DNA of 64,000 bases from Closterium sp. NIES-65 (taxonomy: Eukaryota; Streptophyta; Zygnematophyceae; Desmidiales; Closteriaceae). A model generated the notes under the pieces. That model was not told the DNA's origin, ran no database searches, and saw only the letters and a program-made list of their open reading frames with translations. The DNA lies in the NCBI GenBank assembly GCA_948144175.1, contig CANXME010002016.1, positions 77,501 to 141,500 on the forward strand. The letters run 5' to 3'. Below are positions 11,301-22,347 of the stretch, one piece after another. A program made the position numbers and the translations under genes. Numbering within the stretch: position 1 is the first letter of the stretch; every line of letters begins with the position of its first letter.

Positions 11301-11849
11301 CTGTTTAAATTGGCCAGGCCAATAATTGATACTGTGGGCGAACTCGGTTGGCAAATCCTTATCATCTTCCCTCCCGTACCTCCCATGCTCCAGCCGTTTC
11401 GAGGGTGGACGGGGCTATGGGGACCGCGAGGGATACCGCGGGTACGGTGCCGGTGGTGATGACAAGGCCGGTGCTCCGGGCGCGTACAAGCCAGCCTTCA
11501 GGGAGGTGAGCCTTTCTACACTAACTTTTAGCTAAGAAATAATGTGACTGCAAGGAGCAGGTTTGGGCGTGGTGTGCTGCCTAACACTTGTTGCAATCCG
11601 TCTGCCCCTTGCGGTTCGACTGCACTGTCACTCCTGCAGCTTCTCAGATAGTCCAGATGGTCCAGATAGTCCAGATTTTGTTTCTGGGGTGTGGGCTGCG
11701 CAGCTCATAATGTATTGTGCGTGCAATTGTCCTGAACTGTGCCTCAGGGTGGCGGCCGCGGTGGCTTTGGCCGTGGAGCTGGGGGGTATGGTGGTGGCGA
11801 CTATGGCAGCGCTCCCGGTGCTCCTGGGGCTCCTCCTCCCGCTGTGTAA
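8326..11849 (+). CDS. RPS10: 40S ribosomal protein S10 (eS10), 6 exons
   Basis: Small-subunit ribosomal protein eS10, cytosolic. Proposed join: 8326-8328, 8952-9000, 10256-10326, 10849-11057, 11394-11505, 11748-11849, giving 181 residues, the usual plant length. All introns are GT-AG and phases agree. The protein has the family hallmarks: PKKNR and YKYLF near the start, [52 protein letters not shown], and a Gly/Arg-rich tail. The start is inferred: ATG at 8326 sits directly on a GT donor and joins to LVPKKNR, as in animal eS10 (MLMPKKNR); this is the least certain exon. Exons 3 and 4 have truncated copies in the flanking introns. The exon 4 copy at 10849 is chosen because only it continues into the conserved [12 protein letters not shown]. 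Confidence 0.93.
8329..8951 (+). other. Intron 1 of RPS10
   Basis: A 623-bp intron from GT at 8329 to AG at 8950-8951, no other gene seen. It is predicted from the start-codon-only first exon. Confidence 0.55.
9001..10255 (+). repeat. RPS10 intron 2 with two truncated copies of exon 3
   Basis: A 1.25-kb intron. From 10122 to about 10172 lies a copy of exon 3 with its own AG acceptor, keeping the exon start through KHPEL and then diverging with no donor. A shorter piece (AAGCACCCAGAGCTCCC) lies at 10033-10049. The intact exon follows at 10256. Confidence 0.88.
10564..10684 (+). repeat. Truncated upstream copy of RPS10 exon 4
   Basis: A nearly identical copy of the first 120 nt of exon 4, preceded by a good acceptor but turning into pyrimidine-rich intron after DYLNL, with no GT donor. 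It lies 286 bp before the intact exon. Confidence 0.92.
11118..11198 (+). repeat. Truncated downstream copy of the RPS10 exon 4 end
   Basis: Copy of the exon 4 tail (IVPATLKK...GAGGDRPP) with a donor-like GTGAGTC after it and no exon start. Slightly diverged. Confidence 0.9.
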
Positions 11850-12868
11850 ATGAGACATGGGCATGCGCTCTTGGGCCAAAATTATTGAAATCAGGCCTTC
11901 TCAAGGATTAGATGCCTGTGTACGGTACCCGCTCCTGCTCAGCTTTTGTGGGTGGGGCGAGTTTTACAAGCCCCTTCTGGTGCAGTAGGATGAGGATGGG
12001 CTCAAGTGTTGGCATTATGTTTCATGTGATGCTAATGTTTCTCATTTTGAAATGTGCAATGAAGCCCGAAACATGAGTCACAAAATTTATCACATGCCAT
12101 TCTCTGGCCCTGGACCTGTCTAGACTTCAATTACCTTGCCGAGCGGTGGGCTTCGCGTTATCGAGGTGGCCGTTATCGAACTTGCGTTGGACGCTGCTTG
12201 CAGTCGGACGAGACAAGACGCTTCGACCCCGCAGCGCTCCGACTTTGACCAGTGTGCTCAACTTCAGTCAGCAGCCAATCAAATTTGTTCCCGCGTGCAC
12301 TTAGTCACAACCTCCTCGTGCCAGTGACTGAAGGTGAAGGGAACCATACCTAAGCGACACAGAACCAAACTAATTCTGACTGCTCCGAGCCTGTCAAAAC
12401 AGGCTTTTCACGCCCCGGTAGGCTCGGATGGAGGTAAACCGTGTCGTAGCTTATGGATGCCAGGCACGTGTCCCCATCGTTGACGGCGGAGATGAGTTCT
12501 TCTCGTTTGTCTTGTGAACCTCGATATCATCCTTCACCACAAAACTCCAGCCTCGAGCTCACCTGATTCTCCCCCTCCCCAGCCTTCAGCGCATCTCTCC
12601 AGTGTGGGCATGGTGTTGGTTAGCTGTTTGTCTGGAAGACTGAAGTAGTGACGAAGTTTTCAGGGGCGTTGTGATTAGCCCTTTCTAGCGTCGATCTCAG
12701 CCATTACGAGTCGCTCCTAGAACAATTAAGTTGAGAAAAATCGTGCAAGTCTAATTAGACCCGACGCCTCCTGCTCTTGCATGCCCAGAATCATTCACAC
12801 ATAAGGTCCTTCGCTACCAGGTCGCAGGGATACGTAAGATCAGCTGTAGGATCGATCAGGTCCGAGCC
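11850..12868. other. RPS10 3' region and GT34 upstream region
   Basis: No coding region is supported. It should hold the RPS10 3' UTR and the promoter and 5' UTR of the GT34 gene, but no site could be assigned. Confidence 0.6.
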
Positions 12869-15800
12869 ATGGCGTCCACGTTATTCAATAGGATGGACCT
12901 TTTCACGTGCTTCGTCTTTCTCCTCGTGCTCGGCCTGAGCCAACGCTTTCACCTCCTGCCGTCCGTCCCGTCGCCGGAAGAGTTCATATCCGACACAATG
13001 ATCCACCAGTCGGGAGTATCAGTGGCCGATGAAAGCTCGAGAGGGCCGCGGAGGCGTCTTCTAGAGGCTCCATCACAGGTATCCCATCCAATGTTCGGTC
13101 CATGTCCTCCCGTCCGTCCCGTCGCCGGAAGAGTTCCTATCCGACACGATGATCCACCAGTCAGTGGCCGATGAAAGCTCGAGAGGGCCGCGGAGGCGTC
13201 TGTTAGAAGCTCCGTCACAGGTATCCCATGTTCCGATCCATGTCCTCCTTAGTCTGCTTCTATTACGACGCTCCAGTGCTGGTGGTATCTTGCTACTCGC
13301 TCGGAAGACTTTAATACACTTGCGTGACAGTGGCGGTAGCATAACGAGGCAGAATAAGGGGCATGGCTTCTGGTGATGTTGATGGGGGGACATGGTAGAC
13401 CAGAAGCGTGGTTCGCGCCGTCAGTTTCGTGCAGCCTCGCTGTCGCTGAAGTACCTATGCAGACATGCAGATTTATAGAGTACGAATTGATCAAGCCAGG
13501 CGAGCGCAATCGACTCAAACGATTCTCACACGGCTGTTTCTACCACTGTGTCGAGCCTGACGAGATCTTTGGAGTCGACTGAAAAAATACGCTGTTGACT
13601 CAGTGATACCCACCCGACAAGTACAGAAACGGGTGATCACATGATATCATACAAGGAGTTTAAAGAGAAAGACACGTCGATCACAATTCTACGCAACTCG
13701 GATAGAAACGCCCATCCTTGATAAGTCTGTCAATGCCCCCGTTCGTACTGGAGTTGCCTTTGTCCATTCCGAAAGCCACCTAAGTAGAAACGTCAATCCT
13801 GAATTGCTACATCCGTGAATAACCGCGTATTATTCTCTACGACCTCACAAAGCCACCCGTTTTCATCGCTCGGACATCCATGAACGTCGATCCTTGCTTG
13901 AGTCGTCCGTAAATGCTCCCGTCTTTATGGCAGGCGGAGGATCGCGAGGCACAGAGGCAGATGGTGCGCGCGGCGGTGGAGCGATGGCGGAAGGAGCAGC
14001 GGGCGCGCGACAAGCGGGAGATGAACGAATCCATGCCGAACACGCAGCCGCCCAAGGGGGAGCGGTTCCTGCTGGGCCCGAAGATAACTGGTGAGTGTCT
14101 CTTGAGTCGACGCAAAGGCTACCTCGAGGGATGGACGAATCCATGCCGGACACGCAGCCGCCAAAGGGGAGCGGATCCTGCTAGGCCCGAAGATTACTGG
14201 CGAGTCTGGCTCTGCACGTCAATATATGAGGAGGTGCCTCAAGTCGGACGTTTGAAGGGAATGTTTTCTTCTGGAGCTACCGCGAGTCCGCATAGGTTTT
14301 CCAGTGCGTGCCTGCCACCGCGAGTCCGCATAGGTTTTCCAGTGCGTGCCTGCCACCGCGAGTCGTCTGTTGAATTATCGCAGAAGTCAAAGGGGTGCGT
14401 TCCTGCTGCGCACGTATATGATAGATAATTGTTTGCCCCGCATTGGCGAAGCGACTTAAATCCCCGGTAGTTCTGAGTGCTGGTAGTTCTCTTCGGATCG
14501 ACACGACGATCAGTTTTGTCCATCTCCCAATTTCCCTTCTCCTGCTCGGCACTTCGTTTCTTCCCCCCTGCCCTTTCCCTCCCCTTCCCCACTCTCTCCC
14601 CCGCAGACTGGGACGAGCTGCGCACAGTCGACGTGCACAAGCACCCAGCGAGCAAATCAACAGTCTTCTCTTTCCGCCTCTCCCCGTCCAATTCCCCGTT
14701 TCTCTCCCCGCTCCCCTCGTTTTCCCCTCCAGTCCGTTGCCCTAACCTCCCCTTCCCCCCTCTCCCCTTCCCCCGCAGACTGGGACGAGCAGCGCGCGGA
14801 CTACGTGCGGAAGCACCCGGAGAGCAACGAGACGCGAATTGGCTTGACCGTCTCATCTTTCCCCCCCTCCCCTCTCTCCCCCCCTCCCCACTCTCCCCCC
14901 TCCCCACGCGCAGACTGGGACGAGCAGCGGGCGGACTACTTGACGCGGCAGGGCAAGGCGCGCGTGATGCTGGTGACACCAGTCTGGGGTCGCTTTGTGG
15001 ATTCAACCAAACGGTCTTCTCTTTCTGCTCTTACCCTCCATTTTCCTTCTGGTCCCCTCCCCTTCCCCCCCCTCCCTCCTTTCCCCTTCCGCGCAGACTG
15101 GGACGAGCAGCGCGCGGACTATGTGCGGAAACACCCCGGTTGCAACGAGACGCGGCAGGGCAAGGCGCGCGTGATGCTGGTGACGGGGTCGCAGCCGGGC
15201 GTGTGCGACAACGACGTGGGCGACTTCCTGCTGCTCAAGTCGCTCAAGAACAAGCTCGATTACTGCTCGCCGCGAGACATCCAGGTGGGGAGAGGGCATA
15301 CGGAGTGCGGATTACGGGGTTGTTGAACTGCTGTGTGTCTGAATCTCAACCGATTTGCTGCTCAAGTCGCTCAAGAACAAGCTCGACTACTGCTCGCCGC
15401 GGGACATTCAGGTGCGACGTGACTGTATCGAGCGCTGCTCGCCATGCGATATTGGCGTACTGGACTATTTCCCTCATGCCTCTCCTGGCAGATCTACTAC
15501 AGCACAGCCATCTTGGATCACTCTATAGACTCGTTCTGGGTGACTCTTGACCAACCCCTCCCCGCACTCCTTTTTTTCTACCTTGTTTCCCTCCCCCTTG
15601 CTTACTCTCCTATCAGATCTACTACAGCACGGCCATTCTGGATCGCTCTATGGACTCGTTCTGGGTGACCCTTCACCCACCACCCTCCAACCTCCCCTCT
15701 GCGTCATCCTGGGCCCCCCGGCACCATCCTTTCCCTCTCCTATCAGATCTACTACAGCACGGCCATTCTGGATCGCTCTATGGACTCGTTCTGGGTGACC

Positions 15801-18800
15801 CTTCACCCACCACCCTCCAACCTCCCCTCTGCGTCCCCCTGGGCCCCCCGGCACCATCCTTTCCCTCTCCTATCAGATCTACTACAGCACGGCCATTCTG
15901 GATCGCTCTATGGACTCGTTCTGGGTGAAGCTGCCGCTGCTGCGCAAGCTGATGCTGTCGCACGCCGAGGTGGAGTGGTTCTGGTGGATGGACTCCGATG
16001 CTGTTTTCACAGGTGAGGGAGTGGTGTGTAGTGCGGTGCAGCGCGGTGAAAGCCGGTTTGAAGAGGTGCTGGGAGGTGTGCATTGAGAGGTTCCAGAGGG
16101 CAAGAAGCTGATGCTGTCGCACGCCGAGGTGGAGTGGTTCTGGTGGATGGACTCCGATGCTGTTTTCACAGGTGAGAGTGGGTGTAGTGCGGTGCAGTGC
16201 GTTGCAGAGGGTGCTGGCTTACTGTAAGTGCTGTACAGGAGGGGAAGCTGATGCTGTCCCACGCCGAGGTGGAGTGGTTCTGTTGGATGGACTCCGGTGC
16301 TTTGTCCATGGTTCGGAGAAAGGGCTGATGTGAGAATGAGTGGTCTATTTGTGCTGGGAATGGGTGTACAGCGGTGAATTGCTGTGCCGTTTATCAGGTG
16401 CAAGGGCTGTTCATGCACCTCAATCGCAGATCAAACGCTCGACACGACACCCGTTCTCTTTCACATCTCTCGCCATCTCTGTCCAACTCTCCGCGTCTCT
16501 CGCCATCCCTCCTTCGTTTGTCCTACAGACATGACGTTTGATGTGCCGTTTGAGAAGTACGAACCACACGTCCACATGGTGATGCACGGATACTCATGCT
16601 GATGTTCCCCTGCCCCACTCCTCCCCGTTTCCCTGCGGCCCCGCCTCTCTCCCCCCCCCCCACTTAAACAGACATGACGTTTGATGTGCCGTTTGAGAAG
16701 TACGAGCCACACGTCCACATGGTGATGCACGGATATGACTCGCTGGTCTATGGCAAGAAGGACTGGTGAGCCCCTTGAAACCGTAGATGCTGTGTGTGTT
16801 GTGATTCTCATCACCCACGTTCACATGGTGATGCACGGATATGACTCGCTCGGCATGCCATACCCATGCCGTGCTGTGCTGCGCTGGGCCATGCCATGCC
16901 ACACCATGCCATGCAATGCCATGCCAGGCCATGCCATGCCATGCCACACCATGCCATGCAATGCCATGCCAGGCCATGCCATGCCATGCCACACCATGCC
17001 ATGCAATGCCATGCTGTGCTTATGAGGCGTATGAAGCTCCTGACTTCTCTCTCGTGTCATTCTGTGTCTTCCATGCCGTACCACCATGCCACACCATACC
17101 ACATCATACCATGCCATTCTCCACCACGCCATACCACATCATGCCGTACCGTGTGCATCACAGGGTGGGGCTCAACGCTGGCATCTACCTTATCCGAAAC
17201 TCGCAGGTCAGTCACATCGCCACAACCATTTCTGAGTCGATTGGAGAATCATGGGTTTAGGAGGATGTGTACCACATGGTATCACGACATGCTGTGTGCA
17301 TCACAGGGTGGGGCTCGACGCTGGCATCTACCTTATCCGGAACTCGCAGGTCAGTCACAGTCACAGCCACAGCCACCTCCACCATGATTACCCACCCTCC
17401 TCCCTCCCTGCTGATCGCTGGGTGTTCTTGGAAATCTTCACAAGTCACCACCAGCACCCTCCCCGCCTCCTGTTGAGCTCCATACCCGCGTCTCCACAAT
17501 GCCCTGTGGCCATCTCTTCGCTTACCAGTCTGTGAGTTTTGAGTCGACCCAAAACGAGGTGTCTTTTGAGTCGACTCCAATGTCACCAGCACCCTCCCCG
17601 CCTCCTGTTGAGCTCCATACCCGCGTCTCCAGAATGCCCTGTGGCCATCTCTTCGCTTACCAGTCTGTGACTTTTGAGTCGACTCAAATCGAGGTGTCTT
17701 TTGAGTCGACTCAAAACGAGGTGTCTTTTGAGTCGACTCCAATGTCACCAGCACCCTCCCCGCCTCCTGTTGAGCTCCATACCCGCGTCTCCAGAATGCC
17801 CTGTGGCCATCTCTTCGCTTACCAGTCTGTGACTTTTGAGTCGACTCAAATCGAGGTGTCTTTTGAGTCGACTCAAAACGAGGTGTCTTTTGAGTCGACT
17901 CCAATGTCACCAGCACCCTCCCCGCCTCCTGTTGAGCTCCATACCCGCGTATACACACGGCCCTGTGGCCATCTCTTCGCCTACAAGTCTGAGTCTTCTG
18001 TTGGCTCAGTCCGGAGTGAAGGGGGTGTGCCTTCGCTTGCTCCAATTCCTCCTCTCATGCCTTCCTCTCGCATCTCCTTGCTTCCCCCCTCTTCTCTCTC
18101 TCCCATTGTTAAGTCACTGGATTTCAGGGATGAATTGCAGGGAGTTTTTGAAAATTCTCATAAACTCCCTGCACTGTGAAGTTGTTGAATTTCAGGGAGG
18201 AATTGGCGTAGTTTGGCGTAAAGGAACCTGCCTTCCCTTGTTCTGATTCTTCCTCCACACCTCCATTTCGCATCCCCTTGCCCCCCCTCCCCTTGCTCTC
18301 TCCCGCAGTGGTCGCCTGACTTCATGGCGCAGTTCGGAGTGAAGGGGCTTGCCTATTCTTGCTCCTGATCCCAGGACCTCTGAATCCCTCTCACCCCCCA
18401 TTTCTCCCATTCCCCTCCTCTTCCTCCCCCGCAGTGGTCGCTTGGCTTCATGGAGGACTTGGCGCAGTTCGGAGTGAAGGTGCCTGCCTTCCCTTGCTCC
18501 GTACTGCAGTGCCTCTGAATACCTTTTTAAACCCCCTTCTTCTCTCGAACTCCCCCCTCATCCCCCAGTGGTCGCTTGACTGGACTTGGCGCAGTTCGGA
18601 GTGAAGGGGCTTGCCTATTCTTGCTCCTGATCCCAGGACCTCTGAATCCCTCTCACTCCCCATTTCTCCCATTCCCCTCTTCTTCCTCCCCCCCAGTGGT
18701 CGCTTGACTTCATGGAGGACTTGGCGCAGTTCGGAGTGAAGGGGCCGATGAGGGACGCAGCAGGCGTGAAGCTGTTCAAGGAGCTCTCTGTAAGACCCCT

Positions 18801-21081
18801 CTCCCTGCATATTCCAACCTCTCTCCCTCACTCTCACTCTCTGGTGCGACCTCGTGGTAAGCACTTACTGAAGGGGGCAATTAGGGATGCAGCAGGCGTG
18901 AAGCTGTTCAAAGAGCTCTCTGTAAGCCACCAACTGACCGGGTATGCACTCGTAGTTGCATTCTAAACAGCAGTTTGGGGTGAAGGGGGCGATGAGGGAC
19001 GCAGCAGGCGTGACGCAGTTCAAAGAGCTCTCTGTAAGCATTACATCAGCCGTCGATGCTGCCACTCCTTTTAAGTGATTTATTGAAGATCTCAGACGCT
19101 CAAACAGTAGTATGATGTGAGGCATCTCGTACCGCTGCATTCACCTCCTGCTCTCTGCTGCTCTCTGCTGCTCAGTCTCGTCCTCTCCCGCCTGCTCTTC
19201 TCCCTCTCTCCCCCCTGTCGCCCTCCTCTCCTATCCTTTCTCCGTCCCCCCCCCCCACCTGCAGACCCGCCCCATGTTTTAGGGAGACGATCAGAGCGCC
19301 ATAGTGTGGATGATGGCTTGCCACCCGGAGAAATACGCCAAGGGCATCTACCTGGAGAACACAGGAGTGCGATAGTGTGGATGATGGCTTACAGTCTCCT
19401 CCTCCCGCTCTCTGCTGCTCTTCCCCCTCTCCTTCCCCTGTCGCTCTCTCCTCTCTCCCACCACCCCGCCCCGCGTGCAGACCCGCCCCATGTTTGAGGG
19501 AGATGATCAGAGCGCCATAGTGTGGATGATGGCTTACCACCCGGAGAAGTACGCCAAGGGCATTCACCTGGAGAGCTCGTTCATGCTGCACTCCTTCTGG
19601 CCCACCATCACGCCACAGTGAGTCACAACAGTTGAAAACAGTTGAAAACAGTTGAAAACAGTTGAAACAAGAGTGTGCTGACACGAAGGGCTTGGAGTGT
19701 GTATGAGCATGTGCGCCAAGGGCATTCACCTGGATGCTCCTTCATGCTGCACTCCTTCTGCCCCACCATCGCCCCGCAGTGAGTCGCATGCTGCCGCACA
19801 TGTTCCCTTGCCTAGGTCCCACTATCACTTGGTGTGAGCCAAGCACATCTAATTGGAGAGCTCGAGCTCGAGCTCGAGCTCCTTCATGCTGTTCTCCGTC
19901 CGGCCCACCATCGCCCCTCAGTGAGCCCACCCCCACAACCCCCCTTATTACCACAGCTACGAGGAGCTGATGGACAAGCACCACCCGGGGTATGGTGACC
20001 ACCGGTGGCTGCTCATTACAATCTTACCCCCCACTGCTCACCGTGTGTCTTGCCCCCTGCTTCCCCTTGTACACGTTCTCCTCCCTCCACACCTGACAGT
20101 TACGAGGAGCTGATGGACAAGCACCACCCGGGGTACGGTGACCACCATTGGCCTCTGATATACCTTGCTCCCTCTCCCTCTGCCTCTTCCCCCCCTTCCA
20201 CCCTCCGTCCCCTTCCCCTTCACCTCATGTCCACAGCAACGAGGAGCTGATGGACAAGCACCACCCAGGGTATGGCGACCACCGGTGCCCTCTGGTGAAT
20301 GATATGCTCACCTTCTCTTGTTATTCCTACCTCGCCCACGCCAACCCCCCCCCAACCCGCTGACAGCTACGAGGAGCTGATGGACAAGTACCACCCGGGT
20401 TACGGAGACCACCGGTGGCCGCTGATTACCCACTTTGTGGGGTGCAAGCCGTGCGGCAAGATCGGGCAGATTGAGTACGAGGAGACACAGCGATGCGTGG
20501 AGAACATGGAGAGGTGGGTGCATGGATGGGTGAGAGCACTAGTGAGATGCTAGTTTTGCGGGGTACCAGTCGTGCAGCAAGACTGGCCAGATAGAGTATG
20601 AGACACAGCGATGTGTGGAGAACATGGAGAGGTGAGTGCATGGAGGAGGGTGCGAGCTAGGGGGTGGACATGGAGAGGTGGGTGATTGGAGAAGGGTCGC
20701 ACTGCAAGTTGTCAGGACACTTCAGGACTCTGGTTGATTCGAAGCTGAGTGGTAACTGTTGAGACTACAAGCCTGCAGCAATTTGGGTCAATCAGAGTAG
20801 CAGGAGAGAGCGGTGTGGTACAAAGATGGAGACAAAATGGCAAGGAAACAATAGGATATAACTTATATTGCAGATCCAGTGCTTGCTTGGTTGCCTTGAC
20901 CGTCTTTTCCTTGCCTGTGAATCACAGGGCGTTCAACTTTGCTGACAACCAAGTGTTACGCAAGTTTGGTTATGAGCACCTTCATTTGGATACATTCCAA
21001 GTTGTGAAGATCAACTTTACTACGTACAAGGCGTCGGAGTTCGACTCGCATCCGCAGAAGAATAGACAGTTGGATTTCTAA
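12869..21081 (+). CDS. GT34 glycosyltransferase (xyloglucan xylosyltransferase / galactomannan galactosyltransferase family), 10 exons
   Basis: Golgi type II membrane enzyme transferring xylose or galactose onto wall polysaccharide backbones. Proposed join: 12869-13078, 13934-14090, 15097-15284, 15877-16012, 16672-16765, 17164-17206, 18697-18789, 19481-19617, 20367-20513, 20928-21081; 452 residues, all phases consistent, GT-AG throughout. Residues 8-30 form a signal anchor, then a Glu/Arg-rich stem. The catalytic part shows [38 protein letters not shown] with the D-S-D nucleotide-sugar motif at 224-226, [45 protein letters not shown] and [10 protein letters not shown], all typical of GT34. 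Donor and acceptor cannot be told from sequence alone. Nine of ten exons have truncated copies in adjacent introns. The next two genes also act on the cell wall. Confidence 0.93.
13107..13220 (+). repeat. Downstream copy of the 3' part of GT34 exon 1
   Basis: Repeats 12956-13078 with small deletions and keeps the donor (CACAG then GTATCCCAT). It has no exon start. Confidence 0.9.
14130..14199 (+). repeat. Downstream copy of the GT34 exon 2 end
   Basis: Repeats the exon 2 tail ([14 protein letters not shown]...GPKIT) with an internal frameshift. The donor is GC rather than GT. Confidence 0.88.
14278..14363 (+). repeat. Two-copy 38-bp tandem repeat in GT34 intron 2
   Basis: A 38-bp unit starting GCGAGTCCGCATAGG occurs twice, plus a partial third start. 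Confidence 0.85.
14607..14979 (+). repeat. Three upstream 5' copies of GT34 exon 3
   Basis: Copies start at 14607, 14779 and 14914, each after an AG acceptor and pyrimidine tract, each beginning ACTGGGACGAGC and ending early without a donor. The third lacks an internal stretch present in the intact exon. The intact exon starts at 15097. Confidence 0.93.
15357..15411 (+). repeat. Downstream copy of the GT34 exon 3 end
   Basis: Repeats the last 55 nt of exon 3 ([18 protein letters not shown]) followed by a GTGCG donor. Confidence 0.9.
15492..15876 (+). repeat. Three upstream 5' copies of GT34 exon 4 in about 130-bp tandem units
   Basis: Copies start at 15492, 15617 and 15747, each after an AG, encoding [15 protein letters not shown] and then running into intron. 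From 15617 the unit, intron included, repeats almost exactly every 130 bp up to the intact exon at 15877. Confidence 0.94.
16105..16303 (+). repeat. Two downstream copies of the GT34 exon 4 end
   Basis: 16105-16171 repeats the exon end including the D-S-D motif and the GTGAG donor. 16245-16303 is a more worn copy without a clear donor. Confidence 0.9.
16529..16595 (+). repeat. Upstream 5' copy of GT34 exon 5
   Basis: Starts after a TACAG acceptor and encodes [22 protein letters not shown] before diverging. A second fragment from the middle of the same exon is at 16814-16850. Confidence 0.9.
16866..17016 (+). repeat. ATGCC satellite in GT34 intron 5
   Basis: Short ATGCC/ACACC words are arranged in a higher-order unit of about 40 bp, roughly three copies. 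Long His/Met/Pro/Cys frames through it on both strands are products of the repeat. Confidence 0.9.
17307..17349 (+). repeat. Second full-length copy of GT34 exon 6 with intact splice sites
   Basis: 43 nt matching 17164-17206 with the same flanking CACAG acceptor and GTCAGTC donor. It differs mainly in one codon (Asp for Asn in GLNAG). Because 43 is not a multiple of three, inclusion of both copies would shift the frame. Confidence 0.85.
17447..17990 (+). repeat. Four-copy tandem array with TTGAGTCGACTCAA palindromes in GT34 intron 6
   Basis: Units start near 17447, 17583, 17743 and 17907 (about 134, 162 and 162 bp). Each carries a CACCAGCACCCTCCCCGCC block and one to three palindromes with a GAGTCGACTC core. 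Confidence 0.9.
18137..18172. repeat. 36-bp palindrome in GT34 intron 6
   Basis: GCAGGGAGTTT and its exact complement AAACTCCCTGC flank a 14-nt centre. It closely resembles the palindrome of the satellite at 49549-49995. Confidence 0.85.
18309..18640 (+). repeat. Three upstream 5' copies of GT34 exon 7
   Basis: Copies start at 18309, 18435 and 18569, each after an AG and beginning TGGTCGC, with the intron between them also conserved. Spacings to the intact exon at 18697 are 126, 134 and 128 bp. The first and third have internal deletions. Confidence 0.93.
18868..19033 (+). repeat. Two downstream copies of the GT34 exon 7 end
   Basis: Copies ending at 18921 and 19033 repeat RDAAGVK.FKELS and keep the GTAAG donor. 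Confidence 0.9.
19265..19392 (+). repeat. Upstream 5' copies of GT34 exon 8
   Basis: 19265-19362 keeps the acceptor and exon start but has an in-frame TAG after TRPMF. A shorter fragment (GCGATAGTGTGGATGATGGC) follows near 19368. Confidence 0.9.
19628..19665 (+). repeat. TTGAAAACAG 10-bp repeat, four copies
   Basis: Short direct repeat just inside GT34 intron 8. Confidence 0.85.
19707..19920 (+). repeat. Two downstream copies of the GT34 exon 8 end
   Basis: Copies ending at 19778 and 19920 encode SFMLHSF/SFMLFSV..PTIAP and keep GTGAG donors. The second is preceded by a GAGCTC hexamer repeat. Confidence 0.9.
19957..20300 (+). repeat. Three upstream 5' copies of GT34 exon 9
   Basis: Copies start at 19957, 20100 and 20237, each after an AG acceptor and encoding [21 protein letters not shown] sequence, then diverge. 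Spacings to the intact exon at 20367 are 143, 137 and 130 bp. Confidence 0.93.
20558..20631 (+). repeat. Downstream copy of the GT34 exon 9 end
   Basis: Repeats [22 protein letters not shown] with changes and keeps a GTGAG donor. Confidence 0.9.
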
Positions 21082-22347
21082 AAATCCTTTCTAATGGTAG
21101 GGTGCAGTGCAATTGCATCTTAGGCAATAGTATCCTATCTAAGCAATAGGTACGACCTAGGACTGACGAGATATTTATTTCCCTTCATTCTTCCTCGTAT
21201 TCCTGATCATAACCGTTGCAAATAAACTTGAGGTTTCATTGTTTAGTGCTGATGAATTTCAGCTAGCTATTTGAAGGGTTTTCAATGGCCTACACGACCA
21301 CTGAATAAAAGTGTTTGGAATTGCGTCAGCTAAGCGGAGAACAGGTACGTTGGAGCCCCGTTTCGCCATCGTCGTTGAAAGGGCGGGAAACGCGGCGGCC
21401 GTCACGTTCCGTCATCAACCAGCGCCACGTATGCGCCCTATTTGCTGACTAAGCGGACCGTTCGGTTCCCCCGAAGAGTGGTGCAGGGGGGAGACGAAGC
21501 CTCCAGATTTCAAAATCCGCCCACTTTACGAGTCGCGGTGCCGACATTTTCAACATTACCCAAATTCGCCCCTGCCTCAAATGGGGGAAGATAGCAGTCC
21601 CAGTTAGCAGTATAAGCTAGAGGATTCCTCAAATCTCGTTTCTCGTTGGTTTTTCGACTTGCATTCATGGTGGCTTGTCAGAAGAAATAGGCGCGACGTG
21701 CACAGAGACAGGGGCGACGCCAGGTTCGTAAAAGCAGCTGTGACCATAAGCCTGGAGAGAAACTGGCGAGATTCGCGAATCTTGAAACGTGCGTCACGTC
21801 TGCCGCTGGCTGGCATAGGTTCAAGTTACCGAGGTGTCAGGAAACGCTTTGAAGCATCACAGGTGCATATTGAACCCATAATACGGTTGACAACTGGCTA
21901 CTGAGCCCTCAATTATGCCTGCTGGTTACTTACTGAATCGAAGTAGTTTTGTTCTTCGCTTCTCACAGTGCTCGTGCTCTGTCGTTATGCTGCAAGTTAG
22001 AACATGCTATGTACACAGGCGTGCGTCCCAATAGCCATAGTAGTAGTAGCATTAGAAGAACTCCTCGGTCCTATCGCTTCCCTAACAATCTACCACTCTC
22101 GTCCAGACTAAGGTGTTCGCAGGGCTATTGGAAATATATAGCAGCGAAGATTCTTGTTGATATGTTCGGTATAAGCTGACCTGTTAGGCGACTCAGAAAT
22201 CTTTGAACGCAGGACAGGAACGACTAGTTCCTTCTGGTGGTAACGCAACACTCGTGTGTCGCTCCTTCTCCGGAACGACGTAACAATTTTTTTTCCCCGC
22301 TGCGCGTATTAGAAATTTTCCAAGGTTTTTCTTCCTGCAACTCACGT
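21082..22347. other. Intergenic between GT34 and the expansin gene
   Basis: AT-rich just after the GT34 stop (3' UTR), then mixed sequence with no supported gene. It should include the expansin promoter. Confidence 0.6.

Noticed and set aside
14239..15006. 255-residue minus-strand frame
   Set aside because: Antisense of GT34 exon copies and C/T-rich intron.
16594..17132. Met/Ala/Trp/His/Gly frames on both strands
   Set aside because: Products of the ATGCC satellite.
17257..18045. 262-residue minus-strand frame with repeated ESTQKTPRF blocks
   Set aside because: Translation of the intron 6 tandem array; a multiple-of-three unit keeps the frame open.
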